From Bedellia somnulentella (Eukaryota > Arthropoda > Insecta > Lepidoptera > Bedelliidae): DNA of 64,000 nucleotides. Position 1 is the stretch's first letter. Every line of letters begins with the position of its first letter. The position numbers and the translations under genes are program-made. Below, piece by piece: positions 50,305 through 61,200 of this stretch. A model generated the notes under the pieces. It made no database searches. It saw only the letters and a list, made by a program, of their open reading frames with translations, and had not been told where the DNA came from. The DNA is taken from the NCBI GenBank assembly GCA_963576735.1, contig OY755170.1:24102875-24166874 (forward strand), read 5' to 3'.

Positions 50305-51654
50305 TAAGTGATGTATTTTAACGTGATCTACGTTTCCTTTATTATGTGGTTTCAATATCCTAGTTGTTACTTTATAACTATTACGTTTTGTTTACTAGTT
50401 TAGGATAATTTAAGCGTAAATGTTTTATTAAGTTTGTGATGCGAATATACTACGATGTCTGGGTGTGTGTGTAGTTACGATGGATTCTTATTACTGTTAA
50501 GATATACGCCCATGTCATTTTTGTGTACATATCGGATTAATAGTATGTGATAGCATTTTTCGGAAATTATAAATATTGTTGGTTTGGTTAGTACATGAGT
50601 ATTAACTAATTTGATTGACAGTTATAGGAATCCGTCTTACACCGTTTCTACAAATAATGGCTTGTACTAGGCGGTGTATTTGGTGTAACTGATATGTTCT
50701 GAAGGCAATACTATTGATTTAATCTTATCAAGACTTTTATTTCACCTTTATTTAACTTAAAACCTTATGACAATAAAGACCCGTGCAAGCGGTCTAGCTG
50801 AACTGGTGGTAATGGGTGGTGGTGGTAATTAGTGTTGAAGGTATGGTGGCAATAACGTTTACGACAGTGGCAGTTTTGTATGGAATAAAAATCCACACGA
50901 AGTAGAAGATCATGCTGCAAAATCCCTACGTTCATTAAGTTTTGAGTCGAACACACATTTCAACTTAAGTTTAGGAATATGAGAATACACTGACAACATG
51001 CAGCCAGTCAAAAGTGGCCGCAAGTAATTTTAATTATAATAATTAATACTCGAAGATTTTTTTTCTCACAGACTCAGTGACCGCGAGTATAAAGCATGGC
51101 GCCGCAGTGCGTAGTAAAGTTTTAACAAGGAACATTGTTGTAAAGTGCTAAGGTTTATTATCTGATATTGTATTATGGGGTTTGCTCCGCTGTTACACCT
51201 CGCTGTTCACCCAGTGTAACAGTGGATTTATTTCTTAACCGTTACACCAACGTCTTTTTGACATGAATTTACAGCTCTGCAGATATATTACCATAGACGA
51301 AACATATCGGTATATGAATACCGTATTTGGAGTTGTGAAATTTTCGCGTGTTCAAAATCATCAAGAGGTAAGTGTTATTACCTCTTGATGATTTTGAACA
51401 CGCGAAAATTTCGCAAAATGTTGTTAATTTTAAACAAAATTCTTATTAGGAGCTCACATGTTCATTTGATATATCCTAACGCAGGGTCGCGTTGTAAGGT
51501 ATGTGATTGTGATTCACAATATTATCAGAACTTCATACAGTAAGCAAAGTGAGTAATTTATTCACAGCAATCTATTGTCTCTCGGTACCAAAAATCTTTA
51601 GAAAACACAAACATTTGTTAAAAGACAAAGGACTACAATTTTTATTTTTTTCCA

Positions 51655-51820
51655 TATACCATACGTAGATACGTATAAAAATCCCACAAAAGGGTAGCCA
51701 GAGCTTCAGAGCTACAAATTCTCAGCCACATTTGGAAGTGGATAGGGGACAAATTGGTAGAAATAAAGTTTTGTTGGTGATGGGTCTCCAACCGCATCGC
51801 CAAAAAACCACTTAATAATT
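51655..51820 (-). repeat. Rep-A copy
   Basis: tacgtagatacgtataaaaa, aagggtagccagagcttcag, ttctcagccacatttggaag, gatgggtctccaaccgcatc. The 5' third is absent. Confidence 0.8.
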
Positions 51821-51892
51821 ATCTGTGTATTTTAGCTTTTATCATTCCTTTCTTATAAAAAATAAGAATTAATGTTAACTAATGTAAATACA

Positions 51893-52060
51893 ACGGCCGT
51901 TGGGGCTCGAAGGTTCTCGAGTGGCGGCAAGAACCGTACGACGCAGTGTGGGTAGGCCGCGGGAAGCCGATGGATGAGGGCAGCACAGGACCGGTCGTTG
52001 TGGAGATCATTGGAGGCATATGTCCAGCAGCGGACGTCTATAGGCTGATGATGATGAATG
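51893..52060 (+). mobile_element. LINE family D 3' end
   Basis: acggccgttggggctcgaag, gttctcgagtggcggcaaga, gtgggtaggccgcgggaagc, ggacgtctataggctgatga tgatg. Matches the typical lepidopteran RTE-type terminus (GRWG.KVLEW, then VGRG.P) with several frameshifts. Confidence 0.8.
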
Positions 52061-52189
52061 TAAATATTGTTAGTGCAGATTGTAAAGAAATATAAAACTA
52101 CTAAATGTTTTATTCATATTCCTTGGAATACATTTTCATCAGGTCTCAGTCCAATAAATAGTGAGAGATATGTATGCTAAATTGCACAC

Positions 52190-52860
52190 AAAATCAACCC
52201 TTTTTTGTGGGTAAATCCTCATGGATCCGACGTCACGACGACGAAGGTATGTCGGACTCTTCCCACTACCCTACGGTGGCCCTCTTCGGTACCCAAGTGT
52301 AGTCTCTGCGACTGTACCATACTCTTAACTTCCACAGACTCCACGCACCTGCTGCAAAAAGCAGCCCATCTTGGGGGATTTAAAGTCCTCCACTCCGCCA
52401 CAAGTTCCAAATGCCCGCCCCCCCGAGATTCTCCTTACGGAGTAGCAGACTGCAACCCGCCGGTCGCAGCCCGCCCACTACCTCTCAGAATTTTTAACGA
52501 GGTTTTGTCCTCAGATTTTTGCGGAATGTTTACTCCTCTTTCGATTTTTTATAGAGGTTTACTCCTCGCGGTCAAGCCTACGCCACGGCACGGAAACGAG
52601 AGCAGCCGACCCCTTGATTTTTTTAACAAGGTTTTCTCCACTCCTTGTCCGCTTACGACTGAAAGCAGAGGAGAGAAGCGGACTCTTGGTGCATTGGCTT
52701 CACCCCAAGCTGGATTGCCCGAGGCTACTGAGCCCCCATGCCACGACAAGGCTGCACAATGTGGGGGATACAAAGTCAACCCTGCGTTAGGGATATTTCT
52801 AATGAACCTATGAACTTCTAGTACTTGTCTCGTAATAAGAATTTTTAATAACATGACCAA
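52190..52860. other. GC-rich region with long overlapping frames, probably retroelement-derived
   Basis: Plus frame 52205-52813 (202 codons) and minus frame 52549-52860 (103 codons) overlap. Neither shows a domain I know. The DNA is much more GC-rich than its flanks. It contains three loosely repeated modules of the form GATTTTT-aacgagg-TTT-cTCCTC (about 52490, 52545 and 52615). I think it is a 5' or untranslated part of a retroelement rather than a host exon, without proof. Confidence 0.35.
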
Positions 52861-52984
52861 CCATTTGCAAAAAATACCTAAGTGTTTTTCAAATCTTGAT
52901 GATTTTAAACACGCGAAAATTTCGCTAGTGCAAATACGGTTTATGAGTCGGAAGAATTATTTTTGACGATGACTTACTTATCCT

Positions 52985-53317
52985 TATATATTAAACCAGA
53001 GAGGGTGGATTTTGTGAACCAGTCTGCGTCGCGATGCTAAGAGCTAGAAAATTGGTTCAGGTATCGAATTGACGGCCTCCATCTGAAGTTTTACCGAAAA
53101 CTCATACATTTTCCTTAACTGGATTAGTTATATTGTTAGCGATTTATAAATTGTCAAAATTGGCCCATAGACTTTGCTGGAGTAAAAGCGCGCGCAAATG
53201 TGCCAGTCACGAGATTGAATTGATTCGCTCGCGAGCAATTTTCAATTTTGGATTTAAACCAGACGCAAAAAAATGTAGGTAGTCCATGCGGACGTAGTCG
53301 CGGGCAAAAAGCTAGTC
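52985..53317 (+). mobile_element. possible Helitron-like element
   Basis: Begins near ccttatatattaaaccagag and ends gtagtcgcgggcaaaaagctagt. The ending GCGGGCA...AGCTAGT is typical of lepidopteran Helitron-like repeats. The 5' end is uncertain. Confidence 0.45.
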
Positions 53318-53321
53318 TTAT

Positions 53322-53412
53322 TAAAATATCAGGGCAGGCCTATCGCCGTTTTGTAAGAATACACTGTCAGACGACTACGTACAACTCAGCCATGTGGGTT
53401 ACCCACAGATCT
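53322..53412 (-). repeat. Rep-C 5' part
   Basis: gggcaggcctatcgccgttt, tgtaagaatacactgtcaga, ctcagccatgtgggttaccc. It overlaps the end word of the 23785 copy (ggcaggcctatcgcc) and extends it, giving the 5' half of the family. Confidence 0.6.
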
Positions 53413-54021
53413 GTATTTGAATAGATAACGCAAGTGTCATTTCTTGTATAGAAACCAAGCGTGCCATTATTTTTCCACCCACTGTGACGTCACATGAGCA
53501 ATTTAGTGATGGGAACTCCCCGTCAGCGCGTAAGCGATTCAATCGATTATATTCGAGTGCATCGACAGACGAATGATAAATTGACAGAAGAATGATAAAT
53601 CTAGAATTATACCTGTTTTTTAAGAACGCTATTTTCTCATCGTCTCATTTTTATTCTGAGCAACTCTTCCTACATTATTTGCCTCCACCACTACATCTTC
53701 TCGGAGAACAACGATCTAAATCAGTGAGTTAATGAGTTAGTCAGTCAGTGAGTAGTTCAGTAGCCTTTATTATTATAATAACTTGTCCTTATTGATAACC
53801 TGCCTAATTAACTAGTTTTAATAATTTGTTCTCGGAAAGTTATGAAATGATTTAAAAAAACCCCGAGAAGAAATTTTATCTACAAAAAGGAAAGCCAGTA
53901 GAAGGCGCTATGACAAAATATAATACAACCCAGAACTAATTCGAATTTGAAAAAAAAAACAAATAAAATAACTTGTAGAGAAGGAAAAATAATTAAGTAT
54001 TTTTTTTTCATAATTTAAATC

Positions 54022-54080
54022 TTTTTGTTCATGAAAACCTCATGTGGGGATTATTACTAATAAATAAAGAATAAATTCAT
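54022..54080 (-). mobile_element. family T SINE, tail fragment
   Basis: ttttgttcatgaaaacctca, tgtggggattattactaata, aataaagaataaattc. This is the body and 3' end only; the tRNA head is missing. Confidence 0.7.
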
Positions 54081-54410
54081 TCTTTGTTCTTCTTCTTATT
54101 TTTTTTTTTCGTTATCTGTTTTTCTCCAGGCTGTATCTCATAAACAGTGATAATTAGAAAGCTGAAATTTTCACAAATGACGTATTTCTGTTGCCGCTAT
54201 AACAACAAATACAAGTAAAAAAAACGTGTTTTTTTTCCGTAATTGTTTGCTCAATATTAAAACGTTAATGTAGATACTTAAAATTTTCAGAGTATATTTA
54301 CTTGTATATCACCTTTCAAAATAAATAATTTAATAACAGTAAAGTAAATATCAAAGGGGCTCCCATACAAGAACGTTATTTTCTATTATATATGATACGG
54401 AACTCTTCGT

Positions 54411-54660
54411 TTGTTCAATATTGGAAATAAAAAAAAACAAAGTAGTGTAACAAACTCTTCAACATTTGCTGAATATGTAGAATTATCAGAAGCAGTAACA
54501 GAATTAAATTTTCTCATTTGTGTAATGAATGATGTCTTTACTAAGGTTTATAAACCAAGTAAAATCTATGAAGATAATTCAGCAGCTGTAGCTATTTCTA
54601 AGTATGAAAACTTTACAAAGAATTCTAAGCACATTGAAGTTCACTATCATTTTGTAACTC
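54411..54660 (+). mobile_element. Ty1/Copia RNase H, 5' portion of an interrupted pol
   Basis: The frame gives STFAEYVELSEAVTELNFL, then IYEDNSAAVAISKYE and KNSKHIEVHYHFV. These are the hallmark Copia RNase H blocks (SSTEAEY, EDN.sAI, KHIDI.YHF). The frame is cut at about 54660 by a LINE fragment, and the protein continues at about 55000. The rest of pol is not visible upstream, so this is a 3' relic. Confidence 0.85.
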
Positions 54661-54950
54661 AATCCTCCAAGAACTAGGTGTCAAACAGCGCCTATCATCT
54701 ATAGTCCAAGCTCGTATCTTAACCTTCTTCGGACATATATCTCGACGCGGGCGCATGTCAATCGAGCGACTGGTGGTACAGGGCAGAGTAGAGGGCACCC
54801 GAATGCGTGGTCGATCACCAATGAGATGGACGGAACAAATAAAAGCAGCGCTGGATGACCCCCTGTACCAATGCACCAAAAAAACAGCCCTCAGAGAGGA
54901 ATGGCGACGAATTGTGCGGCGGGTCACCCAACCAAAATGACGACCACGAC
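54659..54950 (+). mobile_element. LINE 3' coding fragment inserted in Copia
   Basis: Frame: SILQELGVKQRLSSIVQARI, LTFFGHISRRG, GRMRGRSPMRWTEQIK, then WRRIVRRVTQPK and TGA. This is the C-terminal region of a non-LTR retrotransposon ORF (R.LG.I.R...RGRSP.RW). It sits precisely between the two parts of the Copia RNase H. Confidence 0.8.
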
Positions 54951-54989
54951 CACTCTGTCAAGAGTGTTACGACTGAGAAGAATCATTTT

Positions 54990-55119
54990 GTAAATTAAAA
55001 TGTTTAGCAGGGAAGTATACAAAATAGTGTCAGAAAATAAAATTGCAGATATGTTTACAAAACCTGTGGGAAATTTTAAATTCACTAACTTAAAAAACGC
55101 TAAATTTAAAGGAGTATAG
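54990..55119 (+). mobile_element. Ty1/Copia pol C-terminus
   Basis: REVYKIVSENKIADMFTKPV, then GNFKFTNLKNAKFKGV and TAG at 55117-55119. The IAD.FTKP block is the standard end of Copia pol. It continues the RNase H begun at 54411, displaced by the nested LINE. Confidence 0.8.
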
Positions 55120-55180
55120 TTCCCTAATTGATTATAATTACTGTAGTACTTAAGAAGCTTTGAACTTATGTAAGGAGGCG

Positions 55181-55370
55181 TGTTCGTGTATATATGTACA
55201 TTTATATTGGCAACACTGAGTGAAGGAAGGAAGTAAATAAAGACTGACACATACCACACGTTAAGAAATGTAGCTTAGAGAAAAACTTGTAACTAAAATT
55301 AAACTGTTCTTTTATTAAATAAAAACAAAGTTAAAACAAGAGTATTCCAATTAATTATTTAACAGAAACA
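55181..55370 (+). repeat. candidate Copia 3' LTR
   Basis: Follows a purine-rich stretch (gtaaggaggcg) after the pol stop. It begins TGTTCGTGTA and ends AACAGAAACA, giving TGTT...AACA-like termini, and contains aagtaaataaagactg as a possible polyadenylation signal. The 5' LTR is not seen, so the boundaries are inferred. Confidence 0.45.
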
Positions 55371-55635
55371 TTGTAGTAATAAAAATATTTTAGATACATG
55401 GAACATCCATCGCGAATATTATCAGTTCTCTGTTCCCAAAATCGATTAGAATTAGAATCGAATACAACTATCTGTGTAGGTACAACACATTTTGCTTAAA
55501 ATGACAGAAATATGACAATAGCTACCGTACCATGTAGCTGATTGACAGGTGAAAATATCGTTCATTTTGATGTTCATTGCGTGTTTTAATAGACAAGCCA
55601 TACTAGATAGCTTTGTAACTAAAAGCGGCAATGTA

Positions 55636-55830
55636 TTATAAATTATGCGATACACACTCGTTGAAAAGTTTTTCAGTGTAAAACCACAACGAACACGAAA
55701 TAATTGATTTTGCAATAAAAACCACATAATCTAATAATGAAGTGACCAACCGATGAAAGGAAATCTTTCTATTAATTAGTCCCGCTTTATTTAGATAGTT
55801 TTTGCAACTCAATACGGCACAATTAGGCAT
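55636..55830 (-). pseudogene. possible THAP-domain start
   Basis: Conceptual protein begins MPNCAVLSCKNYLNK and reaches ISFHRL at residues 24-29. A C-x4-C pair right after Met-Pro and an SFHR block about 18 residues on is how THAP zinc-finger proteins begin. After that the frame no longer looks like a THAP domain: the AVPTY-type end and the second C..H pair are not found. It may be a first exon ending at a weak donor near 55752, or a broken copy; P-element-type transposases also carry this domain. Confidence 0.4.
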
Positions 55831-56050
55831 TTTTTATATTTAGCTTGACATCTGTCACCGAGAACGTTCGAGCACGGACTCAATCAAATGGCGATAAACT
55901 AAGATAATTTTACTCAGTTTTTACACGCGAAGTACATGCACTTGCGGCATCTATTCAAATACATGTCTGTGGGGTTACCTCACGAAGTTTATTAACTACC
56001 ATTCATTGGCCATAGCATCTGTTGTAGATGTTTGTTGCAGCGCTCATGGG

Positions 56051-56370
56051 TTACGGGTTGCCGCACCGCCGTTGGTGGCTGTAGAGCCCTATGGCTGCGC
56101 GGTATTTCTTGCCACATCTGTCGCACACGAAACGAGAGTCTGCAGGAGGTGGGAGATCACGACGAAGTCTTTTTTGCTTTAGACTACTCATATCTCGCTT
56201 ACAGGAGTCTTTGAATCTTAGGGTAGGGCGCCCAACAGGTCTCTTCACGTCCGCTATCTGGCCCATCATTACTTGACGTGATAGTCTCTCGGGGTCCATG
56301 CGATGTACGTGACCCAGCCAACGCGGTCTTCTCTGCTTTAACATGGCAGGTATACTGCAACAGCGCCACA
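56051..56370 (-). mobile_element. LINE C-terminal coding fragment with zinc finger
   Basis: Frame: RRPRWLGHVHRMDPERLSRQ, KRPVGRPTLRFKDSCKRDM, then VCDRCGKKYRAAIGLYSHQ RRC. WLGHV.RM and GRP..R are typical of the C-terminus of non-LTR retrotransposon proteins in arthropods. The terminal C-x2-C...H-x4-C finger seems to belong to the element. Confidence 0.75.
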
Positions 56371-56399
56371 ACCATGATAAATTAATCAAACATATGTCT

Positions 56400-56500
56400 T
56401 TAGAAAAGACAAATTGGTGTAGGCTCGAGTCGGGATTTGAACCCACGCCTGCTGCATGGAGGACAGAAGCTCTTATCCATTGATCTATCACGGTTGTTTT
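56400..56500 (-). mobile_element. tRNA-like SINE head (third family)
   Basis: Minus strand: GTGATAGATCAATGGATAAG with an A-box-like TAGATCAATGG and B box GGTTCAAATCC, then cgactcgagcctacacca. Folding as a full tRNA is not clean. It abuts the LINE fragment on its 3' side. Confidence 0.5.
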
Positions 56501-57313
56501 TATCAGTTTTATCTATCCATAAATTTGTTTTCTAAACAATAAATTAGGGCAAACCTTTACCTACCCTTACTAATGAGTTCCGTAAGCCCCATTTTATGTT
56601 ACATGTGCCCTTTGTGCTATGTCTGCTACCCTGGTTATATTCCTACTGCAAACAGGATCAGTTAAACAACTTACGTATTTTTTAAAATGTTCTTTGAAAA
56701 TGTTTTTTAATCAGTATATCGAAGGAGTGATATCATTTAATTACTACTCAAGTCATGCTGCACATAATTTCAACAAAGTTAAGGCAAACTTTATTGAACT
56801 AAAACATTACGACCCAGGCTGAAAAACGTAACTACACAGAGCTGTATCTTGTGGAAAACAGGACGTTACGCTAACCTTCAATAGATGGCACTGATTGCGT
56901 TTTGTACATCGCGGTATGAAATTTTTTTATGAATGCGCAATGAAAATTTTCGAAAATTGCAACTTTGCAAGTTCCACTTGCTTTAATTTTTAAAATTGGT
57001 TACTTTATAACCGGTGCTTAAGTACAAATGATAGAACGGCGTAACATCGCCGCACCCACTCGAAAGTTTGGTTACATAGTAATATATGTATCTTGTTTTT
57101 CACAGATTTTATATCAAATAGCTCAATGTTCTCTAAATTCACGGCACAGTGTAGTCCGTACTTTGTTTTCGCACCACACGCACACATACGTAAGAAACCC
57201 ACATTTTGAAAAACCTCACGTGAGATTGGGAGAAGAGAGAGGTGGTTGAATAAAATCTCACGACGTCTCACCAAGGGAGGAGAAAAGGACAGAAAATTAA
57301 AAACACATCAAGT

Positions 57314-57908
57314 AATTGGCCTAGACCTCGCTTTTATAACATACCCTTTTTATATTATAAATCGATAAAGAACATCATACTTAAAAACTTTGCCCATGGA
57401 ATGCCTATCTAAAATATTGTAATTTTCAAAAAAAAATGATAATTAAAAATTGTCGTACCTAGTTCAAACTGAGAATGTATAGAACTAGATTCTTTGCTTC
57501 AGTGAAAATAAGAAATAAAAAAATACATTTGATCTATGGTGTAAACAAAAACATAACCTCTTTCGGTATTTTCCAGTTCAATCGCTCGCTTACCGGTTTA
57601 TTTTCATGATATTATTTTTCAACGACGATCAATACAACTGGAAAATACCGAAAGAAGTTATATTTTTGTTTACAGAGCGAATAGCATAGATCAAATGTTT
57701 TTTTTATTTCTTATTTTCACTGAAGCAAGGAATCTCATTCTATACATTCTCAGTTTGAACTAGGTACGACAATTTTTAATTATTATTTTATTTTGAAAAT
57801 TACAATATTTTAGATAGGCATTCCATGGGCAAAGTTGTTTAGTTTGATGTCCTTTATCGATTTATAATATAAAAAGGGTATGTTATAAAAGCGAGGTCTA
57901 GGCCAATT
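57314..57908. mobile_element. foldback element F, uninterrupted copy (595 bp)
   Basis: Ends aattggcctagacctcgctt and its complement. Arms of about 270 bp pair almost throughout: catggaatgcctatctaaaa, tgtcgtacctagttcaaact, cttcagtgaaaataagaaat and ggtattttccagtt each recur inverted. No ORF. Confidence 0.88.
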
Positions 57909-58183
57909 TATGGACGTCCCCTTAAGAAGTGAGTACATGGTTTTATTCTGGTACCTAACCATACGCTTAAATTTTTACCGACCAAACCAAACCAGACGGT
58001 AGAAAATTAAAAGGGTACATAGTAAGGTCGGAGTCATACTTCGCCATATGATAGGCTACCGGGTATCCGGAACGTGTAAAAAACCTTCAAAACCTGTGAT
58101 AAGGCGTTTACTCTTAACTGAAACGAACATAACATATTCGCAAAATAAAACACTATAGAGTAAATGTTGTAAATATAATATAA

Positions 58184-58189
58184 TTTATT
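58184..58189 (-). terminator. candidate polyadenylation signal of the polyhomeotic-like gene
   Basis: AATAAA on the minus strand, 30 nt beyond the stop codon at 58219. Confidence 0.5.
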
Positions 58190-58218
58190 TAACGTGTAAA
58201 CTATAACTAACATAAAAA

Positions 58219-61200
58219 TTAACTTTTTAAAAAGTTGTAAAGCATCAGTGCGTGTCTTTCACTAACACCTATTTTGACTAATTGCGCATCCGAAACTAAA
58301 AACAGGGCTTCACCGTCGATTTCGTGGTCTCTCAAAATAGAGCTGGTTTCGTGCCACCCCTTCTTGGCCAGCTGGGCAGCTATTTGTTGAGCCTGCAAAG
58401 TCGTATAAAAAATTAATCTCAACCGTTGTGAGAAGTAATTTTGTTAATTGAGATTGCTTCGAACGGTCAGGGGTATTTATAACACTCTACTCACATCTGC
58501 ATGATGAGGAGGTTCATTTTACAAGTTTTCACATTTCTATGTGGTTTTATTTAAAACCGGTTTTCTACAAACTGCTGCGTACTGTCTTAGGATACGGAAA
58601 TCCATATCTTGGTGCAGTCATCCCAAGAAGTGATTCAACGAATTGAGATGTTTTAAGTAATTTTTGGTGATTAGGTGAGTGATTTTACTAACTTCTTCCA
58701 AATCAAAAGCGGCTGAGAAATTGTTAATTTCGTATTCGAAGCTCTCACTACCCCTGTTTGAGCCGGGAGTATACTCGTAGGTGAGTTTAGATATTTAAAA
58801 ATAAATTATAAATAGAATATCTTCTAATATTGACAACGTTCGCGGCCGAGTGGATAGGTGACTAACTTCTCGGTCCGAAGGTAGCGGGTTCGATCCCACC
58901 TGAGAGTAAGATTTATGTGATATTAGTCTTGGATGTTATTTATATGTGTATTATATAGGATTAAATATATCGTTGAGTTAGTATCCTATAATAAAGTTTA
59001 GCTTAGTTTGGGGCTAGCATGTTCGGTGTATAATATGTCCGAGTATTTATTAATTGATTCATACCGTCCAATCCCTGATTTCAGAAGGCTTCGATACTTC
59101 GAATGGTTTATCTGAAAATGAATTAAAGTATGAAATTTAAGTCCAACTTATTAATTTAAGAGTAAAATATTATTATTTTATTAGTATTTGGGTGAATTTC
59201 AACGAACTGACTTTTCTTATCATTTCGGTGAGATTTTTTATTTTCTATGCTATCAACGCGCGTTTCGGAGCTAATAAGACTACCTTTTTTTTGGAAAATG
59301 TGCGTGAGCGGGCATCAAATAAGATGAAAAGTTACCGAAATATTAACGTTTGAAATTTTAGTAGCTGACCAAAATTATAATTACCCACAAAAATGATAAA
59401 TCTAAGAACAACCGTGGTGCGTAGTTCCGTACATAGATTATACCTAAAGTTTAAAAACAAAAACAATAGCTGGATGTTTTACAAATAAAGTTCATTCCGG
59501 TTGGCTGTTATGGGTGTAACAGTCCGCCTAATCCACTTAATTGCGAATAAAATTGTCCCCATAACACCGAAGTGATAAACTTTGATTCTTGTGGGAATAA
59601 ATAACAAAGTTGTGAACGGTGCGTATGCAAGGAGAGCTTGAGACGGACAACGAAGCAAAAGAGGTTTGTCGGGATCGTACAAAGTGGCGATCGATAGTCT
59701 CTGCCTACCCCAATGGGAACTAATACAAATCAGTTGTGTATGTTATTACAATTGCTCATGTAGTTATGCTACTAAAATGTATTCAATAGCAGTAATGCTT
59801 TCAGTTGTAATCGTTACTAGAAACGTTGTTCCAAATTAAATTATGACAAAAATCATTTTGTGCATTTCGGAAACATGGCACTTGCTAGATGAAATCTTAT
59901 AAATTAATTATGATCAAAGATGGAGCACAAGGCAACTCCTGGTTAATATGTGAAAAGGCACTTACCAAGTTGTTGTAAATTATTTTTAAGTTTGTGAGTT
60001 ATTGTTGTATTTCTTATAGCGCTCGGCTCTATCGACTCTGTTCGGTTCAACTTGCTCGCAATCTCAGTTCCTAAATCTGAAAATAAATTTAAAATTGCAC
60101 TCTGGTTTCCTTTGTTTCGGATTTTCATTTTGATGGTTTAGGTCTTGGGCTTGATTCTAATATAAATTGATTTAATTCCTCTGCTACTAAAATGTATGGA
60201 ATAACAGTAATGATTTTAGTTGTAAGTTGTAATCGTTACTAGAAACGTTGTTTCAAATTAAAAAAAAAACAATTTTTGCATTTCGGAAACATGGCACTTG
60301 CTAGATGAAATCTTATCAAATTAATTATTTATGATCAAATATGGAGCACAAGGCAACTCCTAGTTAATATGTGAAAAGGCACTCACCAAGTTGTTCTAAG
60401 CTATTTTTAAGCTTGTAAGTTATTGTTTTATTTCTTTTAGCGCTTGGCGCTCTTAAATCTGTTCGCTTCAGCTTCCTCGCAGTTTCAGTCCCTGATTCTG
60501 AAAATAAATTGTAAAATGCACTCTGGTCTCCTTTCTTTCGGATTTTGATGTTGATGGTTAAGGTCTTAGGGCTTGATTCGAAAATAAATTGATTTAATTT
60601 TATTTATTTATTATAGTTAAATTAGTATATCCGACATAATTTAAATTAAATGAACTGTTCATTTAATTTCATTTCGTATAATCATTGGCACATATTTTTT
60701 TATGTAGGTAAACAACATATGTAAAAACATTTCAAAGCTCTCATGACCATTAAAAATTATATAAGGCTCAAATATTTGTGAGATATAACAACCATTTTTA
60801 TATAGCTTATATGACTCCTGAAGAGTATAGCTTTCTATTGGTAAAAAAATTATTAAAATCGATTCAGTAGTTTCCAAGATTACCCATAACATACAAACAT
60901 ACAAATGTTTATTCTTTATAATATTAGTATAGATGGTATGGATAAATTAGTAGTCTGTAATACATACATATTCTCACGCCGTTAATTCCCATTGGGTAGG
61001 CAGAGACTATCGATCGCCACTTCGTACGATCCTGGCAAACCTCTCTTGCTTAGTCTACATCCTTCAATCTTTTCATACATGCTCTTTTATTCTTCATACT
61101 TCGGACGCCTGCCTTTTTGAGCACACTCTCAATTTGGTCTAAATGTGTCTCTCGTGGCCGTCCTCTACTAACATTACCTTCCACATTAGCTCTATAGATA

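Larger units (their letters stand above)
51321..52939. mobile_element. 1.6 kb inverted-repeat element with a 35-bp perfect internal hairpin
   Basis: Left end ccgtatttggagttgtgaaa ttttcgcgtg and right end cgcgaaaatttcgctagtg caaatacgg are inverted repeats of about 48 bp with mismatches. Next to the left end, 51337-51371 and 51378-51412 form a perfect 35-bp hairpin with a 6-nt loop. The interior holds a Rep-A copy, a LINE-D piece and the GC-rich region at 52190-52860. Confidence 0.65.
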
